A stretch of 64,000 nucleotides of DNA from Lachnospiraceae bacterium AF51-6-b8A (GTDB lineage: Bacteria > Bacillota > Clostridia > Lachnospirales > Lachnospiraceae), in NCBI GenBank assembly GCA_027682585.1, contig JAQCZH010000001.1, forward strand, positions 124,001-188,000. The letters are read 5' to 3'. The position numbers and the translations under genes are program-made. Positions 32,927 to 40,797 of this stretch are shown piece by piece. The first letter of the stretch is position 1. Each line of letters starts with the position of its first letter. The notes below the pieces were generated by a model, which ran no database searches, was not told the DNA's origin, and worked only from the letters and a program-made list of their open reading frames with translations.

Positions 32927-33156
32927 GGAAACAGACAAAACGTTTGAGTTATAACGACCGCAAGAAGATCGAGATGATGTTATCCAAGGGCTTTTCAAAG
33001 ACCAAAATCGCCGAAGAGATGGGGATTTCTCGTTTTATCCTGTACTACGAGTTGAACCGATGTTATCGTGGAAAATATTCAGCTGACCAGGCTCAGAAAA
33101 CAATCGGGGTTCCAAGAAAAGAGTTACTAAAAAAATTACACAAAACGGAGGAGTGA
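32923..33156 (+). CDS. solo IS30-type helix-turn-helix protein, 77 aa
   Basis: ATG 32923 overlaps the transposase stop (ATGA). The 77 residues match the HTH part of the upstream transposase: YNDRKKIEMMLSKGFSKTKI, then AEEMGISRFILYYELNR, then KYSADQAQK, compared with IDRIKIETMLNTGHSVREI and SSDLAQK in the transposase. No catalytic domain follows. It is probably a duplicated DNA-binding domain that could regulate the transposase or the element's end (inference). Confidence 0.7.
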   Translation: MRKQTKRLSYNDRKKIEMMLSKGFSKTKIAEEMGISRFILYYELNRCYRGKYSADQAQKTIGVPRKELLKKLHKTEE

Positions 33157-33236
33157 TTTTTGTGCACAGTTCCATCCTTTTTCTGTCGCAAGACTATTGA
33201 CAACTCTCACAGAGGCGGAATAGGGGAAAATTATGC
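33157..33236. other. probable right boundary region of the conjugative element
   Basis: No gene is seen between the last element-type gene and the tRNA promoter. Base composition and gene content change here from AT-rich transfer genes to GC-richer housekeeping genes. The tRNA 5' side faces the element, so ordinary integration into a tRNA 3' end is not indicated. No attachment repeat can be proved without the left end. Confidence 0.4.
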
Positions 33237-33265
33237 TTGCGCCGGGATTCGAAATCCGCTACAAT
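33237..33265 (+). promoter_or_regulatory. promoter of tRNA-Pro
   Basis: TTGCGC (33237-33242), a 17-nt spacer and TACAAT (33260-33265) form a plausible sigma-70 promoter 14 nt before the tRNA. A perfect 9-bp inverted repeat, CCGCTACAA (33257-33265) with TTGTAGCGG (33274-33282), overlaps the -10 box and the first three tRNA bases. Confidence 0.6.
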
Positions 33266-33279
33266 AGTTTTCGTTGTAG

Positions 33280-33352
33280 CGGGATGTAGCGCAGGTGGTA
33301 GCGCGCTTGACTGGGGGTCAAGAGGCCGCAGGTTCAAGTCCTGTCATTCCGA
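33280..33352 (+). tRNA. tRNA-Pro (anticodon GGG)
   Basis: The 73-nt cloverleaf has acceptor stem CGGGATG/CATTCCG (33280-33286 with 33345-33351), D-stem GCGC/GCGC, anticodon stem CTTGA/TCAAG with loop CTGGGGG (anticodon GGG), and T-stem GCAGG/CCTGT with loop TTCAAGT. CCA is not encoded. GGG reads the proline codon CCC. Confidence 0.92.
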
Positions 33353-33360
33353 CGAAGACG

Positions 33361-33411
33361 AAAACCCTTGCAGAGCTTGAATTTACAGGCTTTGCGGGGG
33401 TTTTTCTTTTT
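33361..33411 (+). terminator. terminator of tRNA-Pro
   Basis: CCCTTGCAGAGC pairs with GCTTTGCGGGGG (some G-U pairs), followed by TTTTTCTTTTT. It ends the tRNA transcript before the zur operon. Confidence 0.8.
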
Positions 33412-33449
33412 GACCGAATAGAGCATATGTTCGATAAAATCTAATGATC

Positions 33450-33519
33450 AATATGAAAATGATTTTTATATTGACAGGGATAAGAGAGAACTTCATAATA
33501 TGGAAATGGTTTTCATATT
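33450..33519 (+). promoter_or_regulatory. zur-znu promoter with twin operator boxes
   Basis: Two 23-bp palindromes of the same pattern, starting AATATGAAAATG (33450-33472) and AATATGGAAATG (33497-33519), flank the promoter -35 TTGACA (33471-33476) and -10 CATAAT (33494-33499, 17-nt spacer). One overlaps each promoter element. They are best explained as Zur/Fur-family boxes giving zinc-dependent repression of the operon, including autoregulation of the regulator. Confidence 0.75.
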
Positions 33520-33542
33520 ATCGGGAAGGGATGATTTGTTCC

Positions 33543-33977
33543 ATGAAGAAGGCTGAGTATCAGACCAGGCAGAGGCGGCAGCTGATTGACTATATGAAAT
33601 CGACTGGCGGGAAGCATTTTACAGCTTCTGATGCAGTTCATTACTGCAGGGATCGGGAGCTTGGGATCGGGACGACGACCATCTATCGTCAGCTGGACAA
33701 GCTGGTTTCAGAGGGACTGGTTCGCAAGTACCTGATTGACGAGAAGACAGCCGCCTGCTTCGAGTATCTGGGAGACCAGAACAGGGACTGCCGTGAGCAC
33801 TATCATCTCAAGTGCGAGTCCTGCGGCAGATTGATTCACCTGGACTGTCAGATGGTTGATGCCTTTGTGGAACATATCCTGGAGCATCATGGATTTGCTA
33901 TCAATCCGGCCAGAACGACCTTCTTCGGACTCTGTCAGGAGTGTCGAAGCAAAGCCGGGTCGTGTACAGCAGAGTGA
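33543..33977 (+). CDS. zur: Fur family zinc uptake regulator (Zur-like)
   Basis: This 144-residue protein has a winged-helix N-terminus (SDAVHYCRDRELGIGTTTIYRQLDKLVSEG) and a C-terminal metal domain with HYHLKCESCGRLIHLDC and LCQEC, giving the CxxC pairs of the structural zinc site and the regulatory His/Cys residues. It heads an operon with a zinc-type ABC transporter, which favours Zur over Fur or PerR. ATG 33543 has GGGAAGGG 12 nt upstream; ATG 33531 is an alternative. It would repress the operon through the twin boxes. Confidence 0.85.
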   Translation: MKKAEYQTRQRRQLIDYMKSTGGKHFTASDAVHYCRDRELGIGTTTIYRQLDKLVSEGLVRKYLIDEKTAACFEYLGDQNRDCREHYHLKCESCGRLIHLDCQMVDAFVEHILEHHGFAINPARTTFFGLCQECRSKAGSCTAE

Positions 33978-34020
33978 AAACCAGATGCAGGCAAGCGTTT
34001 TCGAAGAGAAGGAGAAGAGA

Positions 34021-35043
34021 ATGAGAGGAAAGAGAATCGCGGCTGTTCTGATGGCTGGGCTGTGCGCCTTTGGCCTGATGGCCTGCGGTGGGACTAAGAA
34101 TGCCGCAAAGAGTGATTCGGATACCAAGACAGCTGCGGAGTCTAAGAGCGACAGCGGTAAGAAACTTAAGATTGTGACGACGATTTTCCCGGAATATGAC
34201 TGGGTTGAGAGAGTTCTAGGGGATAAGGCCGGTAACGCGGAAGTAACCATGCTTATGGATAAAGGAGTAGACCTGCACAGCTTCCAGCCCACGGTTGAAG
34301 ATATTGCCAAGGTTTCTTCTGCGGATGTCTTTGTCTATGTAGGCGGAGAGTCAGATGCCTGGGTTAAGGATGCCCTGAAGAACAAGACCAATCCCAATCA
34401 GAAGACCATTAACCTGATGGAGGTTCTGAAGGATCGTGTCAAGCCTGTTGAGCAGAAAGAGGGTATGCAGGAGAATACGCATGAGGAACATGAGGACGGA
34501 GAGGAAGAGTTGGACGAGCATGTCTGGCTTTCACTCAAGAATGCCGGGATTGTTGTAGACCAGATCCAGAAGACACTGGCAGAGGCAGATCCGGATAATG
34601 CAGAGGCTTATGCCAAGAATGCCAAGGCTTATGGAGAACTCCTGAAGGATTTGGACAAGAAGTATCAGGCGGCGGTGGATTCCGCTAAAAATAAGACGCT
34701 GATCTTCGGCGACCGCTTCCCCTTCCGCTATCTGGTCAATGACTATGGACTGGATTATTTTGCGGCCTTTGAGGGATGTGATGCTGAGTCTGAGGCAAGC
34801 TTCGAGACAGTGGCATTTTTGGCCAAGAAGATCAAAGATCTGAAGCTCCCGGCTGTCCTGACGATTGAGGGTGAGACACACAAGCTGGCTGAGTCGATCA
34901 AGCAGAATTCCGGCGTCGCGGATTTGAAGGTCTTGAGTTTAGACTCCATGCAGTCTGTCAAGGCAGAGGATGTAGCCAACGGAGCCACCTATATCAATGT
35001 GATGAGCAAGAACCTTGATCTGCTTAAGCAGGCCATGAATTGA
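34021..35043 (+). CDS. znuA: zinc ABC transporter substrate-binding lipoprotein
   Basis: This 340-residue lipoprotein (lipobox LMAC at residues 18-21) is a cluster A-I metal-binding protein of the ZnuA/ZinT class: LKIVTTIFPEYDWV near 53, DLHSFQPTVEDIAKV near 83, and an acidic His-rich loop (HEEHEDGEEELDEH) near 155 that favours zinc. Later GDRFPFRYLVNDYGL and LTIEGETHKLAESI segments complete the family pattern. It delivers the metal to the permease encoded downstream. Confidence 0.9.
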   Translation: MRGKRIAAVLMAGLCAFGLMACGGTKNAAKSDSDTKTAAESKSDSGKKLKIVTTIFPEYDWVERVLGDKAGNAEVTMLMDKGVDLHSFQPTVEDIAKVSSADVFVYVGGESDAWVKDALKNKTNPNQKTINLMEVLKDRVKPVEQKEGMQENTHEEHEDGEEELDEHVWLSLKNAGIVVDQIQKTLAEADPDNAEAYAKNAKAYGELLKDLDKKYQAAVDSAKNKTLIFGDRFPFRYLVNDYGLDYFAAFEGCDAESEASFETVAFLAKKIKDLKLPAVLTIEGETHKLAESIKQNSGVADLKVLSLDSMQSVKAEDVANGATYINVMSKNLDLLKQAMN

Positions 35044-35072
35044 CGGATCGGATACAAAGATAGAGGAAGAAG

Positions 35073-35102
35073 ATATCCTGCCTGTTGGATCAGGCAGGAT
35101 AT
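35073..35102 (+). other. perfect intra-operon hairpin
   Basis: ATATCCTGCCTG (35073-35084) pairs perfectly with CAGGCAGGATAT (35091-35102) around a 6-nt loop, 30 nt after znuA and before znuC. There is no U tract. It may stabilise the znuA message or reduce read-through so that the binding protein is made in excess. Confidence 0.65.
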
Positions 35103-35192
35103 TCGGCTGTCAGGAGAACATTTCCTGTTTTCAAGGGGCGCAGACTTCAAAAGCCGGAGAAGAGGCTCATATTGTCTGATAGAAGAGAAAAA

Positions 35193-35900
35193 ATGGATAT
35201 TTTGACCTGTAGGGATCTGACCCTGGGATACGGGGAACAGATCCTGGTAGAAAAACTAAATTTTCATCTGCCGAAAGGGTCCTATCTGTGTATTGTGGGT
35301 GAGAATGGGGCCGGGAAATCCACCCTTATGCGGACGCTGCTCAAGCTGCAGGAACCCTTGTCCGGCAGAATCTGGCTGGATGAGGAAGCAGCGGCGGGCG
35401 GGATCGGCTATCTGCCTCAGCAGACCCAGACGCAGAGAGATTTTCCGGCGTCAGTGAAGGAGATCGTCCTTTCCGGATGTCAGGCCAGAGGTTCCTGGCA
35501 CCCTTTCTATACAAGAGAGGAGAGGGAGCGGAGCCACCGCTGTATGCATCGGCTGGATATCTGTCATCTGCAGGATCGTTCCTATCGGAAACTGTCTGGC
35601 GGTCAGCAGCAGAGAGTATTGCTGGCCAGAGCTCTGGCTGCAACGGATCAGGTTCTTCTCTTGGATGAGCCGGTAACTGGACTGGATCCCAAGGCCTCTT
35701 TGGCCATGTACGAGGTTGTGGAGAAGCTTCATCAGGAGGGAATTACGATCATTATGATTTCTCATGATGTGCGGGCATCGGCAGAGAATGCCAGCCACAT
35801 TCTTTATATGGGGGATCAGGTTTTCTTCGGAAGTTCCGGAGAGTTCGCAGAGAGCCCAATCGGACAATATTATCTGGCGAGAGGAGGACAGCATGCTTGA
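35193..35900 (+). CDS. znuC: zinc ABC transporter ATP-binding protein
   Basis: This 235-residue ABC ATPase has Walker A GENGAGKST near 37, signature LSGGQQQR near 136, and Walker B VLLLDEP near 156. It drives the ZnuB permease. ATG 35193 is chosen because it begins the canonical DILTCRDLTLGYG strand with AGAAGAG upstream. Its stop overlaps the znuB start by 8 nt. Confidence 0.9.
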   Translation: MDILTCRDLTLGYGEQILVEKLNFHLPKGSYLCIVGENGAGKSTLMRTLLKLQEPLSGRIWLDEEAAAGGIGYLPQQTQTQRDFPASVKEIVLSGCQARGSWHPFYTREERERSHRCMHRLDICHLQDRSYRKLSGGQQQRVLLARALAATDQVLLLDEPVTGLDPKASLAMYEVVEKLHQEGITIIMISHDVRASAENASHILYMGDQVFFGSSGEFAESPIGQYYLARGGQHA

Positions 35901-36720
35901 CATACTGATGCGTTACCTGGCTTATCCTTTTGTGCGCTACGCTCTTATTGTGGGCGTTCTGATTGCCCTGTCTTCCTCTCTGCTTGGAGTGACTCTGATT
36001 CTTAAGAGGTATTCTTATATTGGCGATGGATTGAGCCATGTGGCCTTCGGAGCCATGGCGGTTGCGACAGTCTTGAAATTGTCGAATCATCTGGCCCTGA
36101 TTCTGCCTCTGACCATCCTGGCAGCCATCGTCTTGCTGCGGTCCGGACAGAATGCCAAGATCAAAGGGGATGCAGCCATTGCCATGCTTTCGGTCGGAGC
36201 CCTGGCCATGGGGTACTTGCTTATGAATATTTTTGGTACCGCTTCGAATCTGGCCGGTGAAATCTCTACAACGCTCTTTGGGTCGACGACGATTCTGACT
36301 CTGACGATGCAGGATGTGATCCTCTGCCTGATTCTGTCAACTCTGGTTGTGGCTATGTTCATTGTCTTCTATCATCGGATTTTCGCCGTGACCTTTGATG
36401 AGACCTTCGCCAGGGCGGTCGGCATTCGCGCTGGAACCTGGAATCTTTTGATTGCGGTCATGATCGCTCTGGTGGTTGTCCTGGCCATGAATCTGGTGGG
36501 GGCGCTTCTGGTATCAGCTCTGGTTATTTTTCCGGCTCTTTCCGCCATGCGGATCTTTCAGAGTTTTCGGGCGGTTACGATCTGTTCGGTGATTCTCTCT
36601 GTTGGCTGTGCTCTGGCGGGAATTCTGATCTCTATTCTGGCAGGAACCCCGGTCGGTTCCACCATTGTGGCGGCGGACATTATCGCATTTGTCATCTGTC
36701 TGTTTGTGGGGAAAAACTGA
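35893..36720 (+). CDS. znuB: zinc ABC transporter permease
   Basis: This 275-residue protein has about eight hydrophobic helices and the ABC-3 permease pattern (SYIGDGLSHVAFGAMA near 41, AVGIRAGTWNLL near 177). It forms the membrane channel of the zinc importer with ZnuC and receives zinc from ZnuA. GAGGAGG precedes ATG 35893 within the znuC end. Confidence 0.9.
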   Translation: MLDILMRYLAYPFVRYALIVGVLIALSSSLLGVTLILKRYSYIGDGLSHVAFGAMAVATVLKLSNHLALILPLTILAAIVLLRSGQNAKIKGDAAIAMLSVGALAMGYLLMNIFGTASNLAGEISTTLFGSTTILTLTMQDVILCLILSTLVVAMFIVFYHRIFAVTFDETFARAVGIRAGTWNLLIAVMIALVVVLAMNLVGALLVSALVIFPALSAMRIFQSFRAVTICSVILSVGCALAGILISILAGTPVGSTIVAADIIAFVICLFVGKN

Positions 36721-36862
36721 TGTGAGCACTCTGTGGTCATGAGTAAAGATGTAAAAAAGACAAGATATTATCAATCTAATAAAATGAAGTGACACAGGGA
36801 GTGCGCAGATCTCGGTTCGAGTGTGTGATATCACTGAAAATCTCGGGATTAGAAGTATAAGA

Positions 36863-36919
36863 AGCCGACCGCTGTGATTGCAGATACGTTTCATGGACCT
36901 GCAATCACAGCGGTCGGCT
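36863..36919 (+). terminator. 21-bp hairpin between znuB and glmS
   Basis: A perfect 21-bp inverted repeat (36863-36883 with 36899-36919, loop 15 nt) lies between the convergent znu and glmS operons. There is only a weak T tract on either side. It probably terminates both transcripts. Confidence 0.7.
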
Positions 36920-37023
36920 GTTCTAATGATGACAACGGAGTCCCTGCGGAGCAGGTTTTTATTGCCTCTTTGAATCGCCTGCTTGCAATATGGGGGCAGC
37001 TGCGATGGATGGTTTACGGGAAA

Positions 37024-38847
37024 TTATTCTACCGTGACTGACTTGGCCAGGTTCCTGGGCTGGTCAGGATTGATCCCCTTGCTGACAGAGGTATAGTAAC
37101 CAATCAGCTGGCAGATGACGATGGATTCAAAGATGGAGAAAACGTCGTCAACTCGGGGAATGCTGAAGTGGACGTCGCAGATCGTCGGATCCGTGATTTT
37201 CTTGTCCTCGCTGATCAGGATGACATAGGCGCCTCTTGCCTTGGTCTCCCGGATATTGGAGATGACTTTGCTGTAGACCTTGTGCTGGGTTGCAAGAGCA
37301 ATCACAGGAACACCGTCGTCGATCAGAGAGATGGTTCCGTGCTTTAACTCACCGGCAGCGTAGGCCTCCGCATGGATGTAGGAGATCTCCTTGAGCTTTA
37401 AGGCGGCCTCCATGGCGACACGGTAATCCAGGCCGCGCCCGATATAGAAGGCGCTGGGAACGTTGGTAAGCCGATCCGTCAGATCTTGGATTCGGTTCTC
37501 GTGAGAGAGAACCGTTTCCATGCGGCTGGGCATTTCCCTGAGCGTGGCGAGGAAATGCTGTGCCTCTTCCCTGGTCATTTTGCCCTGAACCAGGCCGATT
37601 TTAGCCGCAAGCAGGTAAAAACTGGCGACCTGCACGGTGTAAGCTTTGGTACTTGCAACTGCAATCTCGGGGCCCGCGTGTGTATAGAGAACCTGGTCGC
37701 TCTCGCGGGCGATGGAGGAACCCTTGACATTGACAATGGCCAGTGTTTTATGGGTGTATCGCCGGGCCAAACGCAGAGCCTCCAGAGTATCAATGGTTTC
37801 TCCAGACTGGGAAGTCACGATGACCATGGAATTTTCATTGAGGACGGGGCGCTCATAGCGGAATTCTGAGGCAATGGCAACGGTGACTGGAATACCGAGA
37901 ATATTCTGAATCATGTTCTTCCCCGCCATTCCCGCATAAAGGGCGGTACCGCATGCGACGACGGTGATGTCAGAACAATTCTCGAAGAAAGAGTCTGGAA
38001 TGTTGTCAGCGGAGAAATCCGGAAGGTTGTCGGGACTAATGCGGGGCTCAATGGTGCGGACCAATGACTCCGGCTGCTCGTGGATCTCCTTGATCATGTA
38101 GTGGGGATAGCCCTCCTTCTGAGCAGCGGTGATATCCCAGTTCACCTCCTGATATTCCGGCTCCACATGATTTCCATCGAGGTCCTCCATGGAAATCGAG
38201 TCAGAGGTCAAGGTGAGGATATGATATTCCGGAACAATGAAATAGCGCCTGCTGTATTCAATGAAAGCGGTCAGATCAGAGGCGATGAAGGCTCCCTCGC
38301 TGTCTGTCAGGGTGGCGACCATAGGGCTGACATTGCGGAGAGCATAAATCTTGCCGGGCTGATCCGCGAACATAATGCAGAAGGCAAAGGAACCCTTTAA
38401 AAGGCCGGAAACCTCGCGGAGAACGGCGGTGGGATCTCCCTGGTAGAGCCGGTTGATCAGAGCACAGGCAACCTCCGTGTCCGTCTCGGACTTGAGATCG
38501 TTCTGTAACTGATAAGTCTCGATGAGTTCGTGGTAATTTTCAATAATGCCGTTGTGAATCAAAGTGGTCTTGCCAACTTTGTGGGGATGGGCATTGGCGT
38601 TGGTGACGCCGCCGTGTGTTGCCCAGCGGGTGTGCCCGATCCCGCAGACAGAAGTGTTGTCGTCATCGCATATCGCGCGTAAGTCTTTCACCTTGCCCGC
38701 GGTTTTGCGAACAGAGATGTGGGCGCGGTTGTCCTTGAAAAAAGCGATGCCGGCACTGTCATAGCCCCGGTACTCAAGTCGCTCAAGTCCGTTCAGCAGG
38801 ATGTCCTGCACGGGGATTGATCCGGTAAATCCGATAATTCCACACAT
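37024..38847 (-). CDS. glmS: glutamine-fructose-6-phosphate aminotransferase
   Basis: This 607-residue enzyme makes glucosamine-6-phosphate from fructose-6-phosphate and glutamine, the entry to peptidoglycan amino sugars. It starts MCGIIGF (catalytic Cys2 of the glutaminase domain) and has two SIS domains with VTSQSGETIDTLEAL near 347, ending NLAKSVTVE as in other GlmS proteins. It is controlled by the ribozyme in its 5' leader. Confidence 0.96.
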   Translation of the reverse strand: MCGIIGFTGSIPVQDILLNGLERLEYRGYDSAGIAFFKDNRAHISVRKTAGKVKDLRAICDDDNTSVCGIGHTRWATHGGVTNANAHPHKVGKTTLIHNGIIENYHELIETYQLQNDLKSETDTEVACALINRLYQGDPTAVLREVSGLLKGSFAFCIMFADQPGKIYALRNVSPMVATLTDSEGAFIASDLTAFIEYSRRYFIVPEYHILTLTSDSISMEDLDGNHVEPEYQEVNWDITAAQKEGYPHYMIKEIHEQPESLVRTIEPRISPDNLPDFSADNIPDSFFENCSDITVVACGTALYAGMAGKNMIQNILGIPVTVAIASEFRYERPVLNENSMVIVTSQSGETIDTLEALRLARRYTHKTLAIVNVKGSSIARESDQVLYTHAGPEIAVASTKAYTVQVASFYLLAAKIGLVQGKMTREEAQHFLATLREMPSRMETVLSHENRIQDLTDRLTNVPSAFYIGRGLDYRVAMEAALKLKEISYIHAEAYAAGELKHGTISLIDDGVPVIALATQHKVYSKVISNIRETKARGAYVILISEDKKITDPTICDVHFSIPRVDDVFSIFESIVICQLIGYYTSVSKGINPDQPRNLAKSVTVE

Positions 38848-38861
38848 AAAAGTCTCCCTAT

Positions 38862-39058
38862 ACTCATATAAGCTGTATGTCTTTTTATACGGTTACAGTT
38901 CCTTTGTCTCTCCGTTGCCGGATTCTTTGCCAACTGTATGCGCAGCCGTATCTGCGGTCAGGCATCCGCCGAATCTTCGATCACCTGACACCTCGTCGAC
39001 CCGAATCTGAAAAGCTTATCCATGAACAGTGGATAAAACTCGATCGGGTGCATGGCGC
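38862..39058 (-). ncRNA. glmS ribozyme: glmS ribozyme/riboswitch
   Basis: On the minus strand, AGCGCC with the cleavage position between A39059 and G39058 starts the element. The core follows with the conserved GTCGACGAGG, ATCGAAGATTCGGCGGATGCC and downstream GACAAAG segments, 38906-39000. Stems CCCGA/TCGGG and TATCCA/TGGATA (P2 region) are present. It self-cleaves with glucosamine-6-phosphate and lowers glmS expression. The motif matches the known glmS ribozyme class. The 3' limit is approximate. Confidence 0.9.
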
Positions 39059-39147
39059 TAAAGTTTTTGAACTTTTCGAAATTCTCTGCCTCCTGCCAGG
39101 GAACGAGACAACTATACCATAGGAGCCGGGAAAATGGTTAGCGCTAT

Positions 39148-39233
39148 TATGCGCCATTGAAACGTTGGCGCATACTCTTTGTGACAAAGCTGTTTTTTCA
39201 CTTGTTGAAAACAGGCGGCTACAGGGTTAGATT
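39148..39233 (+). promoter_or_regulatory. promoter and dyad upstream of the mannitol-type PTS operon
   Basis: TTGAAA (39205-39210), a 17-nt spacer and TAGATT (39228-39233) form a promoter 70 nt before mtlA. Upstream is a perfect 9-bp inverted repeat, TATGCGCCA (39148-39156) with TGGCGCATA (39166-39174), placed where an activator such as the PRD regulator MtlR could bind (inference). The glmS promoter lies in the same divergent region. Confidence 0.5.
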
Positions 39234-39302
39234 CTAGACTATAGGGTGCCTGATAGTCCGGAATATCAGCGCAGCAAAGATAGTGTTGACAGATAGTAAG
39301 GG

Positions 39303-40736
39303 ATGAAGAATATGAAGACAAAGGTACAGGCTTTTGGCCGATTCCTCAGCGCAATGATCATGCCAAACATTGGGGCATTTATCGCATGGGGATTAATGGC
39401 CGCACTTTTTATTGATACGGGATGGCTTCCAAACGCCAGTCTGAGCAAGATGGTTGGGCCAATGTTGAGCTATCTGCTCCCCATTCTGATCGGTTATACT
39501 GGCGGGAAAATGGTGGGCGGATCAAAAGGCGCTGTGATGGGGGCAATTGCCACCGTTGGAGTGATTCTGTCCAACCCGGATATGACGATGCTGATGGGGG
39601 CGATGGCAATGGGGCCCCTGGCTGGACTTGTGATTAAACTCTTTGATAAAGCTGTTGAGGGAAAGATTAAGCCGGGATTTGAGATGCTGGTCAATAATTT
39701 CTCTGTCGGTATTCTGGGACTGCTCATGGCGATTGTGGGTTATCGGGCAATGGGGCCGATCATGGCGGCAATTCTGCTTGTCCTCCAGTCGGGGGTTCAG
39801 GTCCTTGTGGAGCACGGACTTTTGCCTCTGGTTTCCATCTTTGTAGAACCGGCTAAGGTACTCTTCCTTAACAATGCGATCAATCACGGGATTTTTACCC
39901 CACTTGGAGCAGAAAATGTCAAGGAAGTGGGGAGATCGGTTTTCTATATGATTGAGACCAATCCAGGTCCCGGTACAGGCGTGCTGCTGGCCTATTGGAT
40001 GTGGTCCAGAGACAAGATCACCAGGGCATCTGCTCCCGGAGCACTGATCGTGCATCTGCTGGGCGGTATCCACGAGATATCATTTCCCTATATTCTTATG
40101 CAGCCTCTTCTTCTTCTGGCAACGATCGGAGGATCTATGGCGGCTATGTTCTACAACACCATATTTCACCTGGGACTCGCCTCCCCGGCGTCTCCAGGAT
40201 CCATTTTCGCCTATGTAATTGCGGCGCCTAAGGGATCAACTGTGCAGGTGTTCCTGAGCGTTGTCATCGCAGCTGCGGTTTCCTTTGTGATTGCGACACC
40301 AATCATCAAATTTACTTCTGCAAGGGCGACTCTTGAGGATGCACAGAATCAAAAGGAGCAGATGAAGGCAGAGTATAAGGGACAGACCACAGAAGCTTTG
40401 GGCGGAACAGTTGACCCGGGTGTGTCAACAGGCGCTGGTTTGAAGACGGCGGATCGGATTATCTTTGCCTGTGATGCGGGGATGGGTTCCAGTGCGATGG
40501 GAGCTGCCGTTCTGCAGAAAAAACTGAAGGCGGCGGGCGTGAACGACATCAAGGTCGATCATGCTTCCGTATCAGAAATTCCTGCCGAGGCGAGGCTGGT
40601 TGTCTGTCATCAGGATCTGGCCGCGCGGGCCAGAAAAAGCGCGCCTGCGGCAAGAGTCATTACAATCACGAACTTTATGGCCGCTCCGGAATACGATGCT
40701 CTGGTTACAGAGATCAAGAATGCGCGCGGACAGTAA
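39303..40736 (+). CDS. mtlA: PTS mannitol-type EIICB component
   Basis: This 477-residue protein has the MtlA EIIC domain with many membrane helices and the substrate-site motif GGIHEISFPYI near 253. The EIIB domain follows, with CDAGMGSSAMG near 390, whose Cys is the phosphorylation site. No EIIA is fused; it is encoded separately by mtlF. It transports and phosphorylates a hexitol, mannitol by family. Confidence 0.9.
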   Translation: MKNMKTKVQAFGRFLSAMIMPNIGAFIAWGLMAALFIDTGWLPNASLSKMVGPMLSYLLPILIGYTGGKMVGGSKGAVMGAIATVGVILSNPDMTMLMGAMAMGPLAGLVIKLFDKAVEGKIKPGFEMLVNNFSVGILGLLMAIVGYRAMGPIMAAILLVLQSGVQVLVEHGLLPLVSIFVEPAKVLFLNNAINHGIFTPLGAENVKEVGRSVFYMIETNPGPGTGVLLAYWMWSRDKITRASAPGALIVHLLGGIHEISFPYILMQPLLLLATIGGSMAAMFYNTIFHLGLASPASPGSIFAYVIAAPKGSTVQVFLSVVIAAAVSFVIATPIIKFTSARATLEDAQNQKEQMKAEYKGQTTEALGGTVDPGVSTGAGLKTADRIIFACDAGMGSSAMGAAVLQKKLKAAGVNDIKVDHASVSEIPAEARLVVCHQDLAARARKSAPAARVITITNFMAAPEYDALVTEIKNARGQ

Positions 40737-40797
40737 CGGCAGTCTTGCCTTCTGAAGATTTCCTGACAGGTGACAGAGAAGAGAGGAGGAAAATGAT

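Noticed and set aside
1..33200. Prophage or plain integrated plasmid
   Set aside because: No capsid, tail or lysis genes; relaxase, VirB4, VirB6-like, PrgI and VirD4 define a conjugative element.
33241..33260. CCGGGATTCGAAATCC near the tRNA as a possible 14th hairpin copy
   Set aside because: The arms do not pair in the family register, and it belongs to the tRNA promoter spacer.
33280..33352. tRNA-Pro as the attachment site of the conjugative element
   Set aside because: The element lies on the 5' side of the tRNA, whereas integrases usually use the 3' end, and no direct repeat can be shown without the left end.
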